Below, in pieces: positions 38,665 through 47,144 of a stretch of DNA of 64,000 nt. Source of the stretch: Rahnella victoriana. GTDB taxonomy: Bacteria > Pseudomonadota > Gammaproteobacteria > Enterobacterales > Enterobacteriaceae. How positions within the stretch are numbered: the first letter of the stretch is position 1; each line of letters opens with the position of its first letter. The notes beneath the pieces are model-generated. The model saw nothing but the letters and a program-made list of their open reading frames with translations, was not told the origin of the DNA and made no database searches. The position numbers and the translations under genes are program-made. The stretch is taken from contig NZ_SJOJ01000004.1 of NCBI RefSeq assembly GCF_004330295.1, positions 124,001 to 188,000 on the forward strand. Direction: 5' to 3'.

Positions 38665-40887
38665 CTAAGAAACAGCCATTTTCCCCGGATTTTCTGGCGG
38701 CAAGCCTTCATCTTTATAAATCTGCACTGCCTGCCTCGGCATCGCCATGCCGGCTTTCTCGAAGTGGATTTTCACCAGCCTGTCCAGCGCGTACTGCACC
38801 GTCCATTGCTCCAGCGCTTTGGTGCGCACCAGCACGCGGATAGTGAAGAACTGGTCGCCTAATCCCACCACACCCTGGAAGGTCGGTTCGCCAAGCAACA
38901 GCGGTTTGATTTTCTCGTCCTGCTGCAGTTCTTCCACGGCCTGACGCAGGACGTCATTGGCTTTATCCACGTCTTCGTCGCGGCTGATGTTATAGCTGGC
39001 GCGGTAGACGCCAAATTCACGCTCGTAGTTGGACAGGGTGGTGATCGACGAATAAGGCACGATATGGAAGACGCCGTAAATGTCGCGCAGGCCGATTGAG
39101 CGGATGGTCATGCTTTCGACCGTGCCGGTGATCCCCATGACGGTGACGTACTCGCCGGTATTCATGCCGTTTTCAAACTGGATGAAGATCCCGGTGATGA
39201 CGTCTTTCACCAGCGTCTGGGCACCGAAGCTGACCGCCAGACCCAGCGCACCGGCACCGGCGAGCAGGGGCGCGATATTCAGCCCGATTTGCGAAAGCAT
39301 AATCATCACGGTAATAGTGCAAATTACGATGGCGAGCACGTTACGGAACAGCGTCAGTAACGTGCGTTCGCGGGCGCTCGGGCGTGCGCCGTTGCTCAGT
39401 TCCTGCCCCAGACGGTGTTCAATCATGCTGGCCAGCAGCGTCCAGCCGACAATCGCAAAGCACAATATAAACAGGATATGCCCCAGCCCGCTGATCACTT
39501 TCTCACCGGCGTCGGTCATAAACCATTTATTGAGGTTGAAGATGTGCCAGGCATCCAGCAGCGACAGGGTGACGCTGAGCACCACCAGCACGCGGATGAT
39601 TTTCAGACCCGCCGGAATGTACGAGTTGATGCGTTTTTGCAGCAGGGGATAACGGCGGTTAACGTCGTCGGGCAGGGTAATGCGGCGGTTGATCCAGCGC
39701 GAAAGCAGACCGGAGAGCAGGGCGCCGAGGGCGATCACCACCAGACTTTTCAGCGTGGCCGTCATCATAAACCGCAGGCTGCCCGCAAAATCAAACTGTG
39801 ACAGGAAAAACAGCACCACAAAATAACTGACAGCCAGCAGATGCCAGACATGCCCGAGGGCGCGCAGGATCACGCTGAAAAAGGCCATTGAGCGTTCGGC
39901 CAGCAAATTGAATTCGCGGTGGATGGTGCGCCGGTTATGCATAATCAGCCAGCTGGCATACACCGTCAGCGCAAGCATCACCACGAAATTGACTACCGCC
40001 GCCGTGGTGTAATTGATTTGCGTGGCAACGACCGGCACGCCGACCATCAGCGCATAGCCAATCAGGCCGCTGACCCATGCCAGACGGGTATTCCAGTAGC
40101 GTGCGGTCATGTCGGTCAGCGGGAACGGACGAAGATAGCTGAAGCCGGGCGCAAAAATCAGCCGCAGTACGGCTTTGAAAAATTCAATGACGGCAAAGGC
40201 GCTGAGAAACAACGCCTGCTGGCGTGCAATGAGTGCGCTGCCACCGTTCACATATTGGGTGAACAGGTTTCCGGCGGCGACAGTCAGCAGCAAAATGACC
40301 ACATCAATGGCAAACGCGCCCAGAATGCTGGCGGGCAACTGATACCAGTGCGCCTGTTTCAGGCGGGCGTTATTTCCCCAGCGCCCCAGACGGACATACA
40401 GCGGGCCGACAAGTTTACGAATCAGATGAAACAGGGCAAACGTCACGGCAACGGTTAACAGAAAATATCCCAGCGCCGGAAAAAAACGATCGGCGCGAAA
40501 ATGATGCTGCGGGCCGGAGTCGATGGTCTCTTTCAGTTTTTCTACGCGCTGTCTGAACTGCGCGACAGTCTCTTGCGTGGTATCGACCAGCTCGTCGATC
40601 AGGGAAAGCTGTTGCGGCTTAGGTTCGCTCTTTTCAGCGGCGGGAGCAGGCGCTGGCGTTTCGCTTTTGGCCGCTTCACGCAGATGTGAAATCAATTCAG
40701 CCCTGGCTTTATCATCCTGAAGAATATCGGCCAGCGCGGTGTAAGAGGCTTTTTGCTGATCGGCACCGGCGGGTTTTTCTGCCGCGTGGCTGAAGGCACT
40801 GAACAGAGCCAGCATGATAAACAGCAAGGTGAAAAGTAAATGTGTCTGGATGCGGTGAGCCAACGGAGTCCTGTCGTTATGCGGCAT
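38665..40887 (-). CDS. ybiO: YbiO, MscS-family mechanosensitive channel
   Basis: Large MscS-type channel (740 aa) releasing solutes on osmotic down-shock. N-terminal signal-like segment, a periplasmic helical region rich in Ala/Pro/Glu, then about ten or eleven transmembrane helices. The MscS core is APLLAGAGALGLAVSFGAQT (pore helix), then VKDVITGIFIQFENGMNTGE and the C-terminal beta/alpha vestibule (HIVPYSSITTLSNYEREFG). Length agrees with E. coli YbiO (741). It sits between rlmF and glnQ as in E. coli and is flanked on both sides by REPIN-like elements. Confidence 0.94.
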   Translation of the reverse strand: MPHNDRTPLAHRIQTHLLFTLLFIMLALFSAFSHAAEKPAGADQQKASYTALADILQDDKARAELISHLREAAKSETPAPAPAAEKSEPKPQQLSLIDELVDTTQETVAQFRQRVEKLKETIDSGPQHHFRADRFFPALGYFLLTVAVTFALFHLIRKLVGPLYVRLGRWGNNARLKQAHWYQLPASILGAFAIDVVILLLTVAAGNLFTQYVNGGSALIARQQALFLSAFAVIEFFKAVLRLIFAPGFSYLRPFPLTDMTARYWNTRLAWVSGLIGYALMVGVPVVATQINYTTAAVVNFVVMLALTVYASWLIMHNRRTIHREFNLLAERSMAFFSVILRALGHVWHLLAVSYFVVLFFLSQFDFAGSLRFMMTATLKSLVVIALGALLSGLLSRWINRRITLPDDVNRRYPLLQKRINSYIPAGLKIIRVLVVLSVTLSLLDAWHIFNLNKWFMTDAGEKVISGLGHILFILCFAIVGWTLLASMIEHRLGQELSNGARPSARERTLLTLFRNVLAIVICTITVMIMLSQIGLNIAPLLAGAGALGLAVSFGAQTLVKDVITGIFIQFENGMNTGEYVTVMGITGTVESMTIRSIGLRDIYGVFHIVPYSSITTLSNYEREFGVYRASYNISRDEDVDKANDVLRQAVEELQQDEKIKPLLLGEPTFQGVVGLGDQFFTIRVLVRTKALEQWTVQYALDRLVKIHFEKAGMAMPRQAVQIYKDEGLPPENPGKMAVS

Positions 40888-40989
40888 TGTTCCTCTCTCA
40901 AATAAGGCGTTTTCGAAGGTGGGTAGTGTAGGAAATTGTGGCGAGCGATGTGTAGGGTGACGTGCGATAAGCAGGCAGCGTTACAAAAA

Positions 40990-41116
40990 CTCCCTCCCCT
41001 GCGAAGGGGAGGGTTGGGGTGGGGTATTAAGGTCAAAAACCAAATTCAAAGTGTGCTTTAACTCGGATTTTATCTGCTAAACCCCCTCCCTGCCTCCCCC
41101 TTCGCAGGGGGAGGAG
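40990..41116. repeat. REPIN-like intergenic element, copy 5
   Basis: Very similar to copy 4: CCCTCCCCTGCGAAGGGGAG, TTGGGGTGGGGTATTAAGG, a middle with AGTGTGCTTT, then CCTCCCCCTTCGCAGGGGGA. It begins 17 bases past the glnQ stop and lies between two genes read in the same (minus) direction. It may end or partly end the glnHPQ transcript. Confidence 0.87.
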
Positions 41117-41132
41117 AACGGCCGCGTCACGC

Positions 41133-41855
41133 TTAAGATACGTGTTGCAGGAACTCGCGCAGACGCTCGCTCGGCGGATTGTTTACCAGATCCGACGGTT
41201 TACCGTCTTCTGCAATGCGGCCTTTATCGATGAAGATCAGGCGAGAGGCCACTTTCTCGGCAAAGCCGACTTCGTGGGTCACGATCACCATCGTCATGCC
41301 TTCTTCTGCCAGTTGCTTCATGACGGTCAGCACTTCATGACGCAGTTCAGGATCCAGCGCAGAGGTTGGCTCATCAAACAGCATCAGTTTAGGCTTAACT
41401 GCCAGTGCACGGGCAATTGCCACGCGCTGCTGCTGGCCACCGGAAAGCTCTGACGGATAGTGGTTGGCCCGTTCGGACAGACCCACTTTCGCCAGCAGTT
41501 CTTTCGCCAGTTTATTGGCTTCATCTTTCGACGCGCCACGCACACGGATCGGGCCGAACGCCACGTTTTCCAGTGCGGTCATGTGCGGGAACAGATAGAA
41601 CTGCTGGAACACCATACCGGCTTCCTGGCGGATCAGACGTTCGTCGACTTTCGGATCGTTGACTTTCAGGCCATCAACAATCAGTTCGCCGGAAGTGATT
41701 TCTTCCAGCTTGTTGATGCAACGCAGCAACGTGGATTTACCGGAGCCGGACGGCCCGATGATAACCACGACTTCACCCTGAGAAATGTTCAGATCGATGT
41801 CGTGGAGCACCTGGGTTTTACCAAAGTGTTTTGAGACGTTCTTGAATTCAATCAT
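41133..41855 (-). CDS. glnQ: GlnQ, glutamine ABC importer ATPase
   Basis: ATPase (240 aa) of the high-affinity glutamine importer. Walker [10 protein letters not shown] (about residues 34-42), Q-loop [13 protein letters not shown], signature [15 protein letters not shown], Walker [15 protein letters not shown] and H-loop VTHEVGFA are all present. The ATG at 41855 ([16 protein letters not shown]) overlaps the glnP stop by four bases and is the right start. The longer frame reaching 42050 merely runs through glnP in another phase. Last gene of glnHPQ. Confidence 0.97.
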   Translation of the reverse strand: MIEFKNVSKHFGKTQVLHDIDLNISQGEVVVIIGPSGSGKSTLLRCINKLEEITSGELIVDGLKVNDPKVDERLIRQEAGMVFQQFYLFPHMTALENVAFGPIRVRGASKDEANKLAKELLAKVGLSERANHYPSELSGGQQQRVAIARALAVKPKLMLFDEPTSALDPELRHEVLTVMKQLAEEGMTMVIVTHEVGFAEKVASRLIFIDKGRIAEDGKPSDLVNNPPSERLREFLQHVS

Positions 41856-42511
41856 ATAATTTTCAGTTTGCGTTCTAAGCGGCGCAGAACAAAGCTCAGA
41901 GCCAGCGTGATGATCAGATAGATAACAGCCACCGCACTCCAGATTTCCATGGCGCGGAAGTTGCCGGCGATGATTTCCTGGCCCTGACGGGTCAGCTCGG
42001 CGACACCGATAACGATAAACAGGGACGTGTCTTTGATACTGACAATCCACTGGTTACCCAGGGGTGGCAGCATGCGGCGCAACGCCAGCGGCATGATGAT
42101 GTAACGCAGGGTCGCACGGCGGGATAAACCCAGTGCCAGACCGGCTTCACGGAAACCGTTGTGAATAGACAACACCGCGCCACGCGTAATTTCCGCGATA
42201 TACGCACCGGAGTTGATGATGATTGTCACCACCGCCGCGCTGAACGGATCGATCCGCAGATCGGGCACCATCATCGGCAGTGCGAAATAAATGAACATTA
42301 CCTGTACGACAATAGGCGTACCGCGAATAAGCTCGATAAAGACCAGTGCGACGTTGCTGCTGAACCAGCCACCAAACGCGCGGGCAAACCCCGCAATCAC
42401 ACCAATAATCAGACCGCCAACCAGACCGAGGACCGAAATCCACAGGGTCATTTTAGCGCCTTCGAGCAGGATAGGCAGAGCGGGCCAAATTACGCTCCAG
42501 TCAAACTGCAT
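41852..42511 (-). CDS. glnP: GlnP, glutamine ABC importer permease
   Basis: Inner-membrane permease (219 aa) of the His/Glu/Gln/Arg type with about five helices. It has the cytoplasmic EAA loop seen as [20 protein letters not shown] followed by [15 protein letters not shown]. It begins [20 protein letters not shown], as in E. coli. Separated from glnH by about 110 bases holding a stem-loop, and overlapping glnQ by four bases. Confidence 0.97.
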   Translation of the reverse strand: MQFDWSVIWPALPILLEGAKMTLWISVLGLVGGLIIGVIAGFARAFGGWFSSNVALVFIELIRGTPIVVQVMFIYFALPMMVPDLRIDPFSAAVVTIIINSGAYIAEITRGAVLSIHNGFREAGLALGLSRRATLRYIIMPLALRRMLPPLGNQWIVSIKDTSLFIVIGVAELTRQGQEIIAGNFRAMEIWSAVAVIYLIITLALSFVLRRLERKLKII

Positions 42512-42539
42512 GGATTATCTCCTGGTAAAACAACAAACT

Positions 42540-42570
42540 GCGCCTGTCCGGATCACTTTCCGGCAGGCGC
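42540..42570 (-). other. Intercistronic stem-loop between glnH and glnP
   Basis: GCGCCTGTCCGG / CCGGCAGGCGC, eleven pairs with one bulged base and an eight-base loop, no strong T-tract. A hairpin here may protect glnH mRNA and partly terminate, making more binding protein than membrane subunits. Confidence 0.6.
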
Positions 42571-42620
42571 TTCTTATCAAGTGCTCTTTCTGAAAAGGAA
42601 CGACTTAAATGAAAAATGAC

Positions 42621-43364
42621 TTATTTAGGTTCGGTATCAAACCATTTTTTGTAGATGGCTGCGTAAGTACCATTCTCTTTGATGGTTTTCAGCGCGGCGT
42701 TGGCTTTTTCACGCAGGTCGCTGCCCTGAGGGAAAGCGATACCGTATTGCTGACCCGCCAGTGAATCACCGACCGCTTTGAACTGACCTTTACCGGCAGT
42801 TTTGATGAAGTACAGAATGTTTGGCGTGTCGTGCATCACCGCATCAGCACGGCCTGTGCCCAGTTCCATATAGGCGCTGTCGATGTTCGGGAACTGACGC
42901 AGATCTTTGGTCTGCACGTTGGCTTTCATGTAATCCACGGAGCTGGTGCCGCTTTTCACTGCCACGGTTTTGCCTTTCAGATCAGCAACGCTTTTGATCG
43001 CGTCGTTGTTGCTCTTAACCATCACCATCAGGCCGCTGTTGTAATAGCCGTCAGAGAAGTCGATCGCTTTTTTACGTTCCGGCGTGATGGTGATACCCGC
43101 CAGCGCCAGATCGATGTTATGTGTTTGCAGGGCAGGAATGATGCCGCCGAAATCCATTGGTTTCAGTTCATAAGAAACTTTCATCTCTTTGGCGACCGCG
43201 TCCCACAGGTCAATGTCGAAGCCGACGTACTTGTCGCCTTGTTTGAATTCAAACGGTACAAACGCAGTGTCGGTAGCTACGATCAGTTTTTTATCTGCTG
43301 CGTGGGAGCTAACGGCAAAGGCCAGGGTTAACGCGGCCAGGGAAACTTTTAAGAGTGACTTCAT
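42621..43364 (-). CDS. glnH: GlnH, periplasmic glutamine-binding protein
   Basis: Solute-binding protein (247 aa from the ATG at 43364, preceded by AAGGAA). The signal peptide is [22 protein letters not shown], followed by a family 3 binding domain. [34 protein letters not shown] and [16 protein letters not shown] correspond closely to E. coli GlnH. First gene of glnHPQ, driven by the sigma-54 promoter listed upstream. Confidence 0.97.
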   Translation of the reverse strand: MKSLLKVSLAALTLAFAVSSHAADKKLIVATDTAFVPFEFKQGDKYVGFDIDLWDAVAKEMKVSYELKPMDFGGIIPALQTHNIDLALAGITITPERKKAIDFSDGYYNSGLMVMVKSNNDAIKSVADLKGKTVAVKSGTSSVDYMKANVQTKDLRQFPNIDSAYMELGTGRADAVMHDTPNILYFIKTAGKGQFKAVGDSLAGQQYGIAFPQGSDLREKANAALKTIKENGTYAAIYKKWFDTEPK

Positions 43365-43418
43365 CAGTGAATTTCCTTTGTACATATTATGGGAACGACT
43401 TTATATTACGGCCTGTTT

Positions 43419-43436
43419 ATGCAATATTCATGCCAA
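43419..43436 (-). promoter_or_regulatory. Sigma-54 (RpoN) promoter of glnHPQ
   Basis: On the minus strand the sequence reads TTGGCATGAATATTGCAT. The -24 GG and -12 GC dinucleotides are exactly ten bases apart, as sigma-54 requires. The predicted transcription start is about 45 bases upstream of the glnH ATG. Confidence 0.85.
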
Positions 43437-43508
43437 AAACGATGCATATTAAAATTCAATGGTTTAACGTCGTGCTGAACCGATCAAGCTGACATTTACG
43501 GCAGCAAG

Positions 43509-43523
43509 GCACCATTATGGTGC
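43509..43523. promoter_or_regulatory. NtrC-binding site 1 upstream of glnH
   Basis: Perfect GCACC-N5-GGTGC palindrome (GCACCATTATGGTGC), the NtrC enhancer consensus core. It is centred about 105-110 bases upstream of the predicted sigma-54 start, a typical NtrC position. Confidence 0.85.
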
Positions 43524-43729
43524 GTTGTTACAGGTTGTCATGTTCTCTCATGGTGCACAGCCTCATCATTAACCAGATGTTGTCTTTTAAACAATCATTA
43601 ATTAACAAATGCGCTGCTCAAATGATAACTCGCTCTAACTTTCCCGGAACATGGGGAAAACGAGTGCTCAGTTTTGAAGCAGATGTAAAGGAAGGGAAGG
43701 GAGTATTCACGCAGGAAATAGCTTTCGTT

Positions 43730-43744
43730 GAACCATAATGGTGC
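43730..43744. promoter_or_regulatory. NtrC-binding site 2 (distal)
   Basis: GAACC-ATAAT-GGTGC differs from the NtrC core at one base and mirrors site 1 about 221 bases further out. As sigma-54 enhancers act at a distance, it could contribute to glnH activation. Confidence 0.6.
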
Positions 43745-43765
43745 ATGGGTATATAAGAAAAAGTG

Positions 43766-44032
43766 CTAGCGTAACTGGCTGTCTTTGCTGCCACGACGAT
43801 TATATCCGGCATGATCCTGCTGTTTTTTGTCCAGTGCGGCCTGACAGTTCACACAATACTGAACGCCCTGAAGTGCTTTTCTGCGGGCCTCGGGGATCGG
43901 CTCTCCGCACTCTTTGCAATAGTGCGCACTGTCGCCATGTCCGAGGGACTGACGTGCGCGTTCGACGGCATCGCTGACTGTCGAATCGATCTGATCCTGA
44001 ACGGCGCCATCTTGCGCCCAACCGCTTGCCAT
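43766..44032 (-). CDS. ybiI: YbiI, DksA/TraR-type zinc-finger protein
   Basis: Small cytoplasmic protein (88 aa) of the DksA/TraR C4 zinc-finger family. The finger is HYCKECGEPIPEARRKAL then VQYCVNCQAALDKK, and the ending GYNRRGSKDSQLR matches E. coli YbiI. It lacks the long DksA coiled coil. The start at 44032 (MASGWAQDGAVQDQIDST) follows GGAGG and replaces a longer frame from 44101. Function unknown; possibly an RNA polymerase or metal-responsive accessory protein. Confidence 0.93.
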   Translation of the reverse strand: MASGWAQDGAVQDQIDSTVSDAVERARQSLGHGDSAHYCKECGEPIPEARRKALQGVQYCVNCQAALDKKQQDHAGYNRRGSKDSQLR

Positions 44033-44118
44033 GACTGACCTCCGGAATGACCTCAGAAAAAGTAAAAACGGGCCGGTGATCTCCACCCGCCCGCTTCGCA
44101 TTGATCTTCATACATGTT

Positions 44119-44140
44119 GCCGCAGCCTAATCACTGCGGC
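44119..44140 (-). other. Stem-loop between dps and ybiI
   Basis: Seven-pair stem GCCGCAG / CTGCGGC with an eight-base loop, 14 bases past the dps stop. No T-tract follows on the minus strand, so it may be an inefficient terminator or mRNA-stabilising hairpin. Confidence 0.4.
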
Positions 44141-44153
44141 TACCGAGTCCTGA

Positions 44154-44657
44154 TTACTCGATATTGGATTCAATGAACCACAGGAATTTATCCAGGTCGC
44201 GCGATGCGGCAGTGAAAATATCTGCGGTATCTTCATCTTCAACTTCGCCGATGGCTTTACGGGTGTCGTTCGCGACCACGCCATAACGCTCAGCCAGTGC
44301 TTTCAGATGTTCCTGCACGGTGTGGATATTGGTCGGGTAGCTTTTCAGCGGGGTTTTATCATTCACCACCTGCACGGTACCCAGTGCCACGCCGCCTAAT
44401 TGCACCACACGTTCTGCGATGGTGTCCTGATGATCAATAATCGCAGTACGGAAACCATCAAGCATTTCATGGACGGCAATAAAGTTTGCGCCACGCATAT
44501 TCCAGTGAGCCTGTTTGGTGATCAGCGATAAATCGATATATTCCGTCACCAGACGGTTCAGCACCTTGATAGTATTCAGTTTAACGCTTTCATCTAAATC
44601 GTTGCGTGTGTAGATAAGTTCAGAAGATTTCGTTTTGACCAGTTTAGCGGTACTCAT
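44154..44657 (-). CDS. dps: Dps, DNA-protecting ferritin-like protein
   Basis: Starvation-induced mini-ferritin (167 aa) that forms dodecamers, oxidises and stores iron and coats DNA. The ferroxidase signature is [19 protein letters not shown], with D/E ligands in the next turn ([11 protein letters not shown]). The lysine-containing N-terminus ([20 protein letters not shown]) fits the DNA-binding tail of E. coli Dps. The order ybiI-dps-rhtA would be standard, but here an ECF sigma/fasciclin cassette separates dps from rhtA. Confidence 0.97.
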   Translation of the reverse strand: MSTAKLVKTKSSELIYTRNDLDESVKLNTIKVLNRLVTEYIDLSLITKQAHWNMRGANFIAVHEMLDGFRTAIIDHQDTIAERVVQLGGVALGTVQVVNDKTPLKSYPTNIHTVQEHLKALAERYGVVANDTRKAIGEVEDEDTADIFTAASRDLDKFLWFIESNIE

Positions 44658-45071
44658 ATTTAGATCTCCTTGTTTCGCTTACTGTTAATTAATAGGTATT
44701 TCAGAACTGCATACAGTATAGCAATAAATGGGCATTTTGCCGGGCAGTCATTCCTATCACTATGATAGCTCCCGCCATGTGATGCGTCACACCACACAGG
44801 TATTTACCGTATCACACTGTTTTCAAAGTGAGATAGGAATGTTCCTGAACGGGCGTCATGTTTTTTGTGGTTTTCATTTTTTACGGGTGAAGTATTAATG
44901 AATGTAACATGAAATATCGGGATATATATTCGCCGGGGGAGGGTTGCGGTATATCCAGACTGGAATGAGACATATTAACAAATAAGAATGATTACAGTGT
45001 TAATCCGCAAAGATTATTATCCCGGCAGAAATGACGCCGCCGGGATAATAAGCCCACTACGATATTCTCAG
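44658..45071. other. Intergenic region, dps upstream / anti-sigma downstream (414 bp)
   Basis: Contains the dps promoter region and, at its right end, the stem-loop following the anti-sigma gene. I could not assign a specific OxyR, IHF or RpoS element by eye. No further gene is seen. Confidence 0.5.
45014..45051 (-). terminator. Stem-loop terminator candidate after the anti-sigma gene
   Basis: Perfect 13-pair stem TTATTATCCCGGC / GCCGGGATAATAA with a 12-base loop, 20 bases past the anti-sigma stop. On the minus strand only a short T-rich stretch (TCTTTG) follows. Confidence 0.65.
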
Positions 45072-45749
45072 CTACATTCTCAGCGCGCCACTGTAGAGTA
45101 CGGCACCGGTCGGTTGTCCGGTCGGCGACCCCCCGCGCGGCTCAAGGCTTATCGCCAGCGTATAGCCCGGATCAGGCATCTTCGCGGCCAGCGTCAGTTG
45201 CGTCGGTTGTTGGGTGTTCAGCAAGCCGAGCGAGCGGGGTTTGCCGCCCGGCGGAATGGCCCACAGTTCGAGGCTGCGGTCCGTGGCAATACTCTGCGCA
45301 TTCAGCGGCGTCAGCATCAGGCTGCGGGTGCTTTTATCGACACTGACCACCCACTGGCCGCTTTGCGCACCGGCGTTGCTGGCCAGAATCGCCACCGGTG
45401 TCGGTGCTTCTGGCTGCACCAGCAGGCGCGGGATCAGCAGCAATGCGGCAAGCCCGGCGGCCAGCGCCCAGCCAACATAACCGCGCACCGGTCTTTTAGA
45501 TGCCGGCAACAGGCGCACAGGCTGGAGCGCGAGGCTATGCTGAATACGCTTCCACACCGACGCGGGGGGGATCACCGGCACAATCTGATTATCCAGTTGG
45601 GTGAAGGCTTCCTGCCAGCGGGCAACTTCCGCCGCCAGTTCAGGATCCGCCTGCATTTTTTGCTCGAACTGTCTCCGGGCTGCGCCGCGCAACGTGCCGA
45701 GCGCATATTCAGCCGCGAGGGCAGCATGATAATGGCTTCTGCTTTTCAT
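45072..45749 (-). CDS. RskA-type anti-sigma factor
   Basis: Membrane anti-sigma factor (225 aa). The N-terminal cytoplasmic part (HAALAAEYALGTLRGAARRQ, residues about 8-27) is a zinc-less anti-sigma helix region. One transmembrane helix follows at about residues 91-110 (YVGWALAAGLAALLLIPRLL). The periplasmic RskA domain (SLELWAIPPGGKPRSLGLL) closes the protein. It would hold the adjacent ECF sigma factor inactive at the membrane until a periplasmic signal, through proteolysis in known members. Start overlaps the sigma gene stop by four bases. Confidence 0.85.
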   Translation of the reverse strand: MKSRSHYHAALAAEYALGTLRGAARRQFEQKMQADPELAAEVARWQEAFTQLDNQIVPVIPPASVWKRIQHSLALQPVRLLPASKRPVRGYVGWALAAGLAALLLIPRLLVQPEAPTPVAILASNAGAQSGQWVVSVDKSTRSLMLTPLNAQSIATDRSLELWAIPPGGKPRSLGLLNTQQPTQLTLAAKMPDPGYTLAISLEPRGGSPTGQPTGAVLYSGALRM

Positions 45750-46327
45750 AGTCCGACGCAGCTCTTTAAGTGATCCAGGGCGCGACGGATCCAGCTTTTG
45801 ATCGTCCCCAGAGGTTGTTGCAGATGGGATGACACCTCGCCGTGCGACAGGCCCTGATAATAGGCAAGGATCAGGCTTTGTCGTTGTTCGGCGGGAAGGT
45901 GCGCGAGGCAGGCGGCGAGAATTTTGGCGTCGCTGTCCTGTTGCAGCCGTTGCAAGGGTTCATCGTTGTCGCTGGCATCGCTGTCGCCCATTGTGTCATC
46001 CAGTTCATCTAACTGGTTGTCGCTCCCGCGCATCCAGTCGATAGCGCGGTTGCGGACAATGTGCGTGAGCCAGGTCATCGGGGAACTGAGCGCCGGATTA
46101 TAAGAGGCGGCGCGGTTCCACGCGGTGATATAGCTGTCGTGTAACACTTCTTCTGCCCAGGCATGTCGCCGCAACATGCGTAATGCGACGGCGAACAGCC
46201 GGGGGGACGTCAGACGATATAACTGCTCAAATGCCTGACGATCGCCAACGGCCATGGCGCTCATCAGTTCGCGCTGGATTTCCGGCGCTTTCTCTGGTGT
46301 TGGCTTAACTAAAAAATTGTCATGCAT
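45746..46327 (-). CDS. ECF sigma factor (SigK-like)
   Basis: Extracytoplasmic-function sigma-70 family factor (193 aa). Region 2 is visible as RLFAVALRMLRRHAWAEEVL then HDSYITAWNRAASYNP and WLTHIVRNRAIDWMRG. Region 4 is LPAEQRQSLILAYYQGLSHG then GTIKSWIRRALDHLK. It directs RNA polymerase to a small regulon and is paired with the RskA-type anti-sigma factor encoded next to it (four-base overlap). It lies 65 bases after the fasciclin gene on the same strand, so the three are probably co-transcribed. Absent from this site in E. coli. Confidence 0.9.
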   Translation of the reverse strand: MHDNFLVKPTPEKAPEIQRELMSAMAVGDRQAFEQLYRLTSPRLFAVALRMLRRHAWAEEVLHDSYITAWNRAASYNPALSSPMTWLTHIVRNRAIDWMRGSDNQLDELDDTMGDSDASDNDEPLQRLQQDSDAKILAACLAHLPAEQRQSLILAYYQGLSHGEVSSHLQQPLGTIKSWIRRALDHLKSCVGL

Positions 46328-46392
46328 TCGCCCGTCCTGACTTACTGAGGTGCTGTTTCATAAGAGAAATCATGCCCTCAGTATAGTCGGTA

Positions 46393-46956
46393 TTATTTTG
46401 GCATCAGGACGGTATCAATGACGTCGATCACACCGTTCTTCTGCTGGACGTCATAAGTGCTGATATTGGCGATATTTCCTTTGCCATCTTTGAGCTGAAT
46501 ATTGTGCGGACCGTTATTCATGATCCACAGTGGCTGGCCGTTAACGGTTTTCAGTTCCGCCGTGCCGTTGCCTTTTTTCAGCAGTTTTTCCAGATCTTTC
46601 ATTTCATATTTACCCGCCACCACGTGATAGGTAAGGATGCTGGTCAGCGTGGCTTTGTTTTCCGGTTTCACCAGATTGTCGACAGTCCCGGCTGGCAATT
46701 TAGCGAAAGCGGCGTTGGTCGGCGCAAACACAGTGAACGGACCTTTGCCCTGCAACGTATCCACCAGACCGGCGGCTTTGACTGCTGCCACCAGCGTGGT
46801 GTGGTCTTTTGAGTTCAGGGCATTTTCGACGATATTTTTGGAAGGATACATTTCAGCGCCACCGACCATGGTGGTGCTTTGAGACATCATTGCAGCCATT
46901 GACGCGGTGCTCAGCAGAAGAGATGCACAGATAGCGGTACGGAGTAATGTTTTCAT
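46393..46956 (-). CDS. Secreted fasciclin (FAS1) domain protein
   Basis: Periplasmic or surface protein (187 aa): signal peptide (MKTLLRTAICASLLLSTASMA) and one FAS1 domain spanning about residues 38-187. H1 is visible as GPFTVFAPTNAAFAKLP, the YH motif as LTYHVVAGKY, and H2 as NGVIDVIDTVLMPK. FAS1 domains usually mediate adhesion or ligand binding. Grouping with an ECF sigma factor and RskA protein parallels mycobacterial MPT70/MPT83 with SigK/RskA. Here it is the first gene of the three, and it is likely the sigma factor's main output. Confidence 0.9.
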   Translation of the reverse strand: MKTLLRTAICASLLLSTASMAAMMSQSTTMVGGAEMYPSKNIVENALNSKDHTTLVAAVKAAGLVDTLQGKGPFTVFAPTNAAFAKLPAGTVDNLVKPENKATLTSILTYHVVAGKYEMKDLEKLLKKGNGTAELKTVNGQPLWIMNNGPHNIQLKDGKGNIANISTYDVQQKNGVIDVIDTVLMPK

Positions 46957-47006
46957 GATGGTGTCCTGCGTAAGTTAAGTAGGTAAGGTCTTGCCTCACA
47001 TCTATA

Positions 47007-47035
47007 CATACGAATGACCCCCTGCGTTTGGATGC
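47007..47035 (-). promoter_or_regulatory. Possible ECF-type promoter ahead of the fasciclin gene
   Basis: On the minus strand GCATCC (47030-47035), 17 bases, then CGTATG (47007-47012). This has the form of an ECF promoter with an ATCC-like -35 and a CGT-type -10. It is about 50 bases upstream of the fasciclin ATG. It is a hypothesis only: the -35 also forms part of a small CCTGC/GCAGG hairpin. Confidence 0.35.
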
Positions 47036-47095
47036 AGGAAAAGATGAAAAAAAGGGAAATAAATGAACGTTATTTTTAATGCCTTGATACCAAAG

Positions 47096-47126
47096 AAAAA
47101 AGCCACGTTCTGATCACGTGGCTTTT
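47096..47126 (-). terminator. Rho-independent terminator after rhtA
   Basis: Stem AAAAAGCCACGT / ACGTGGCTTTTT with a seven-base loop, 18 bases past the rhtA stop. T-runs exist on both strands. Confidence 0.93.
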
Positions 47127-47144
47127 TCGCAAAAAGGGGCGGGA

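Larger units (their letters stand above)
43365..43765. other. Control region glnH / ybiI end (401 bp)
   Basis: Holds a sigma-54 promoter and two NtrC-type sites for glnH, plus a weaker GGTGCA half-site at 43552-43557. An open frame on the plus strand (43517-43738) overlaps these sites and has no ribosome site or recognisable sequence. Confidence 0.6.

Noticed and set aside
19491-41116. Dispersed GC-rich hairpin repeats as a possible CRISPR array
   Set aside because: The copies are kilobases apart, not tandem, contain no spacers, and no cas genes are present.
41856-42050. N-terminal extension of GlnQ
   Set aside because: The extra 65 codons overlap glnP out of frame; the ATG at 41855 overlaps the glnP stop in the usual coupled way and begins the ABC domain.
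43517-43738. 73-codon open frame upstream of glnH
   Set aside because: It overlaps the NtrC sites, lacks a ribosome site and has no family signature.
44988-45773. 261-codon plus-strand open frame opposite the anti-sigma gene
   Set aside because: Arg/Gln-rich shadow of the anti-sigma gene, whose membrane helix and RskA domain are clear on the minus strand.
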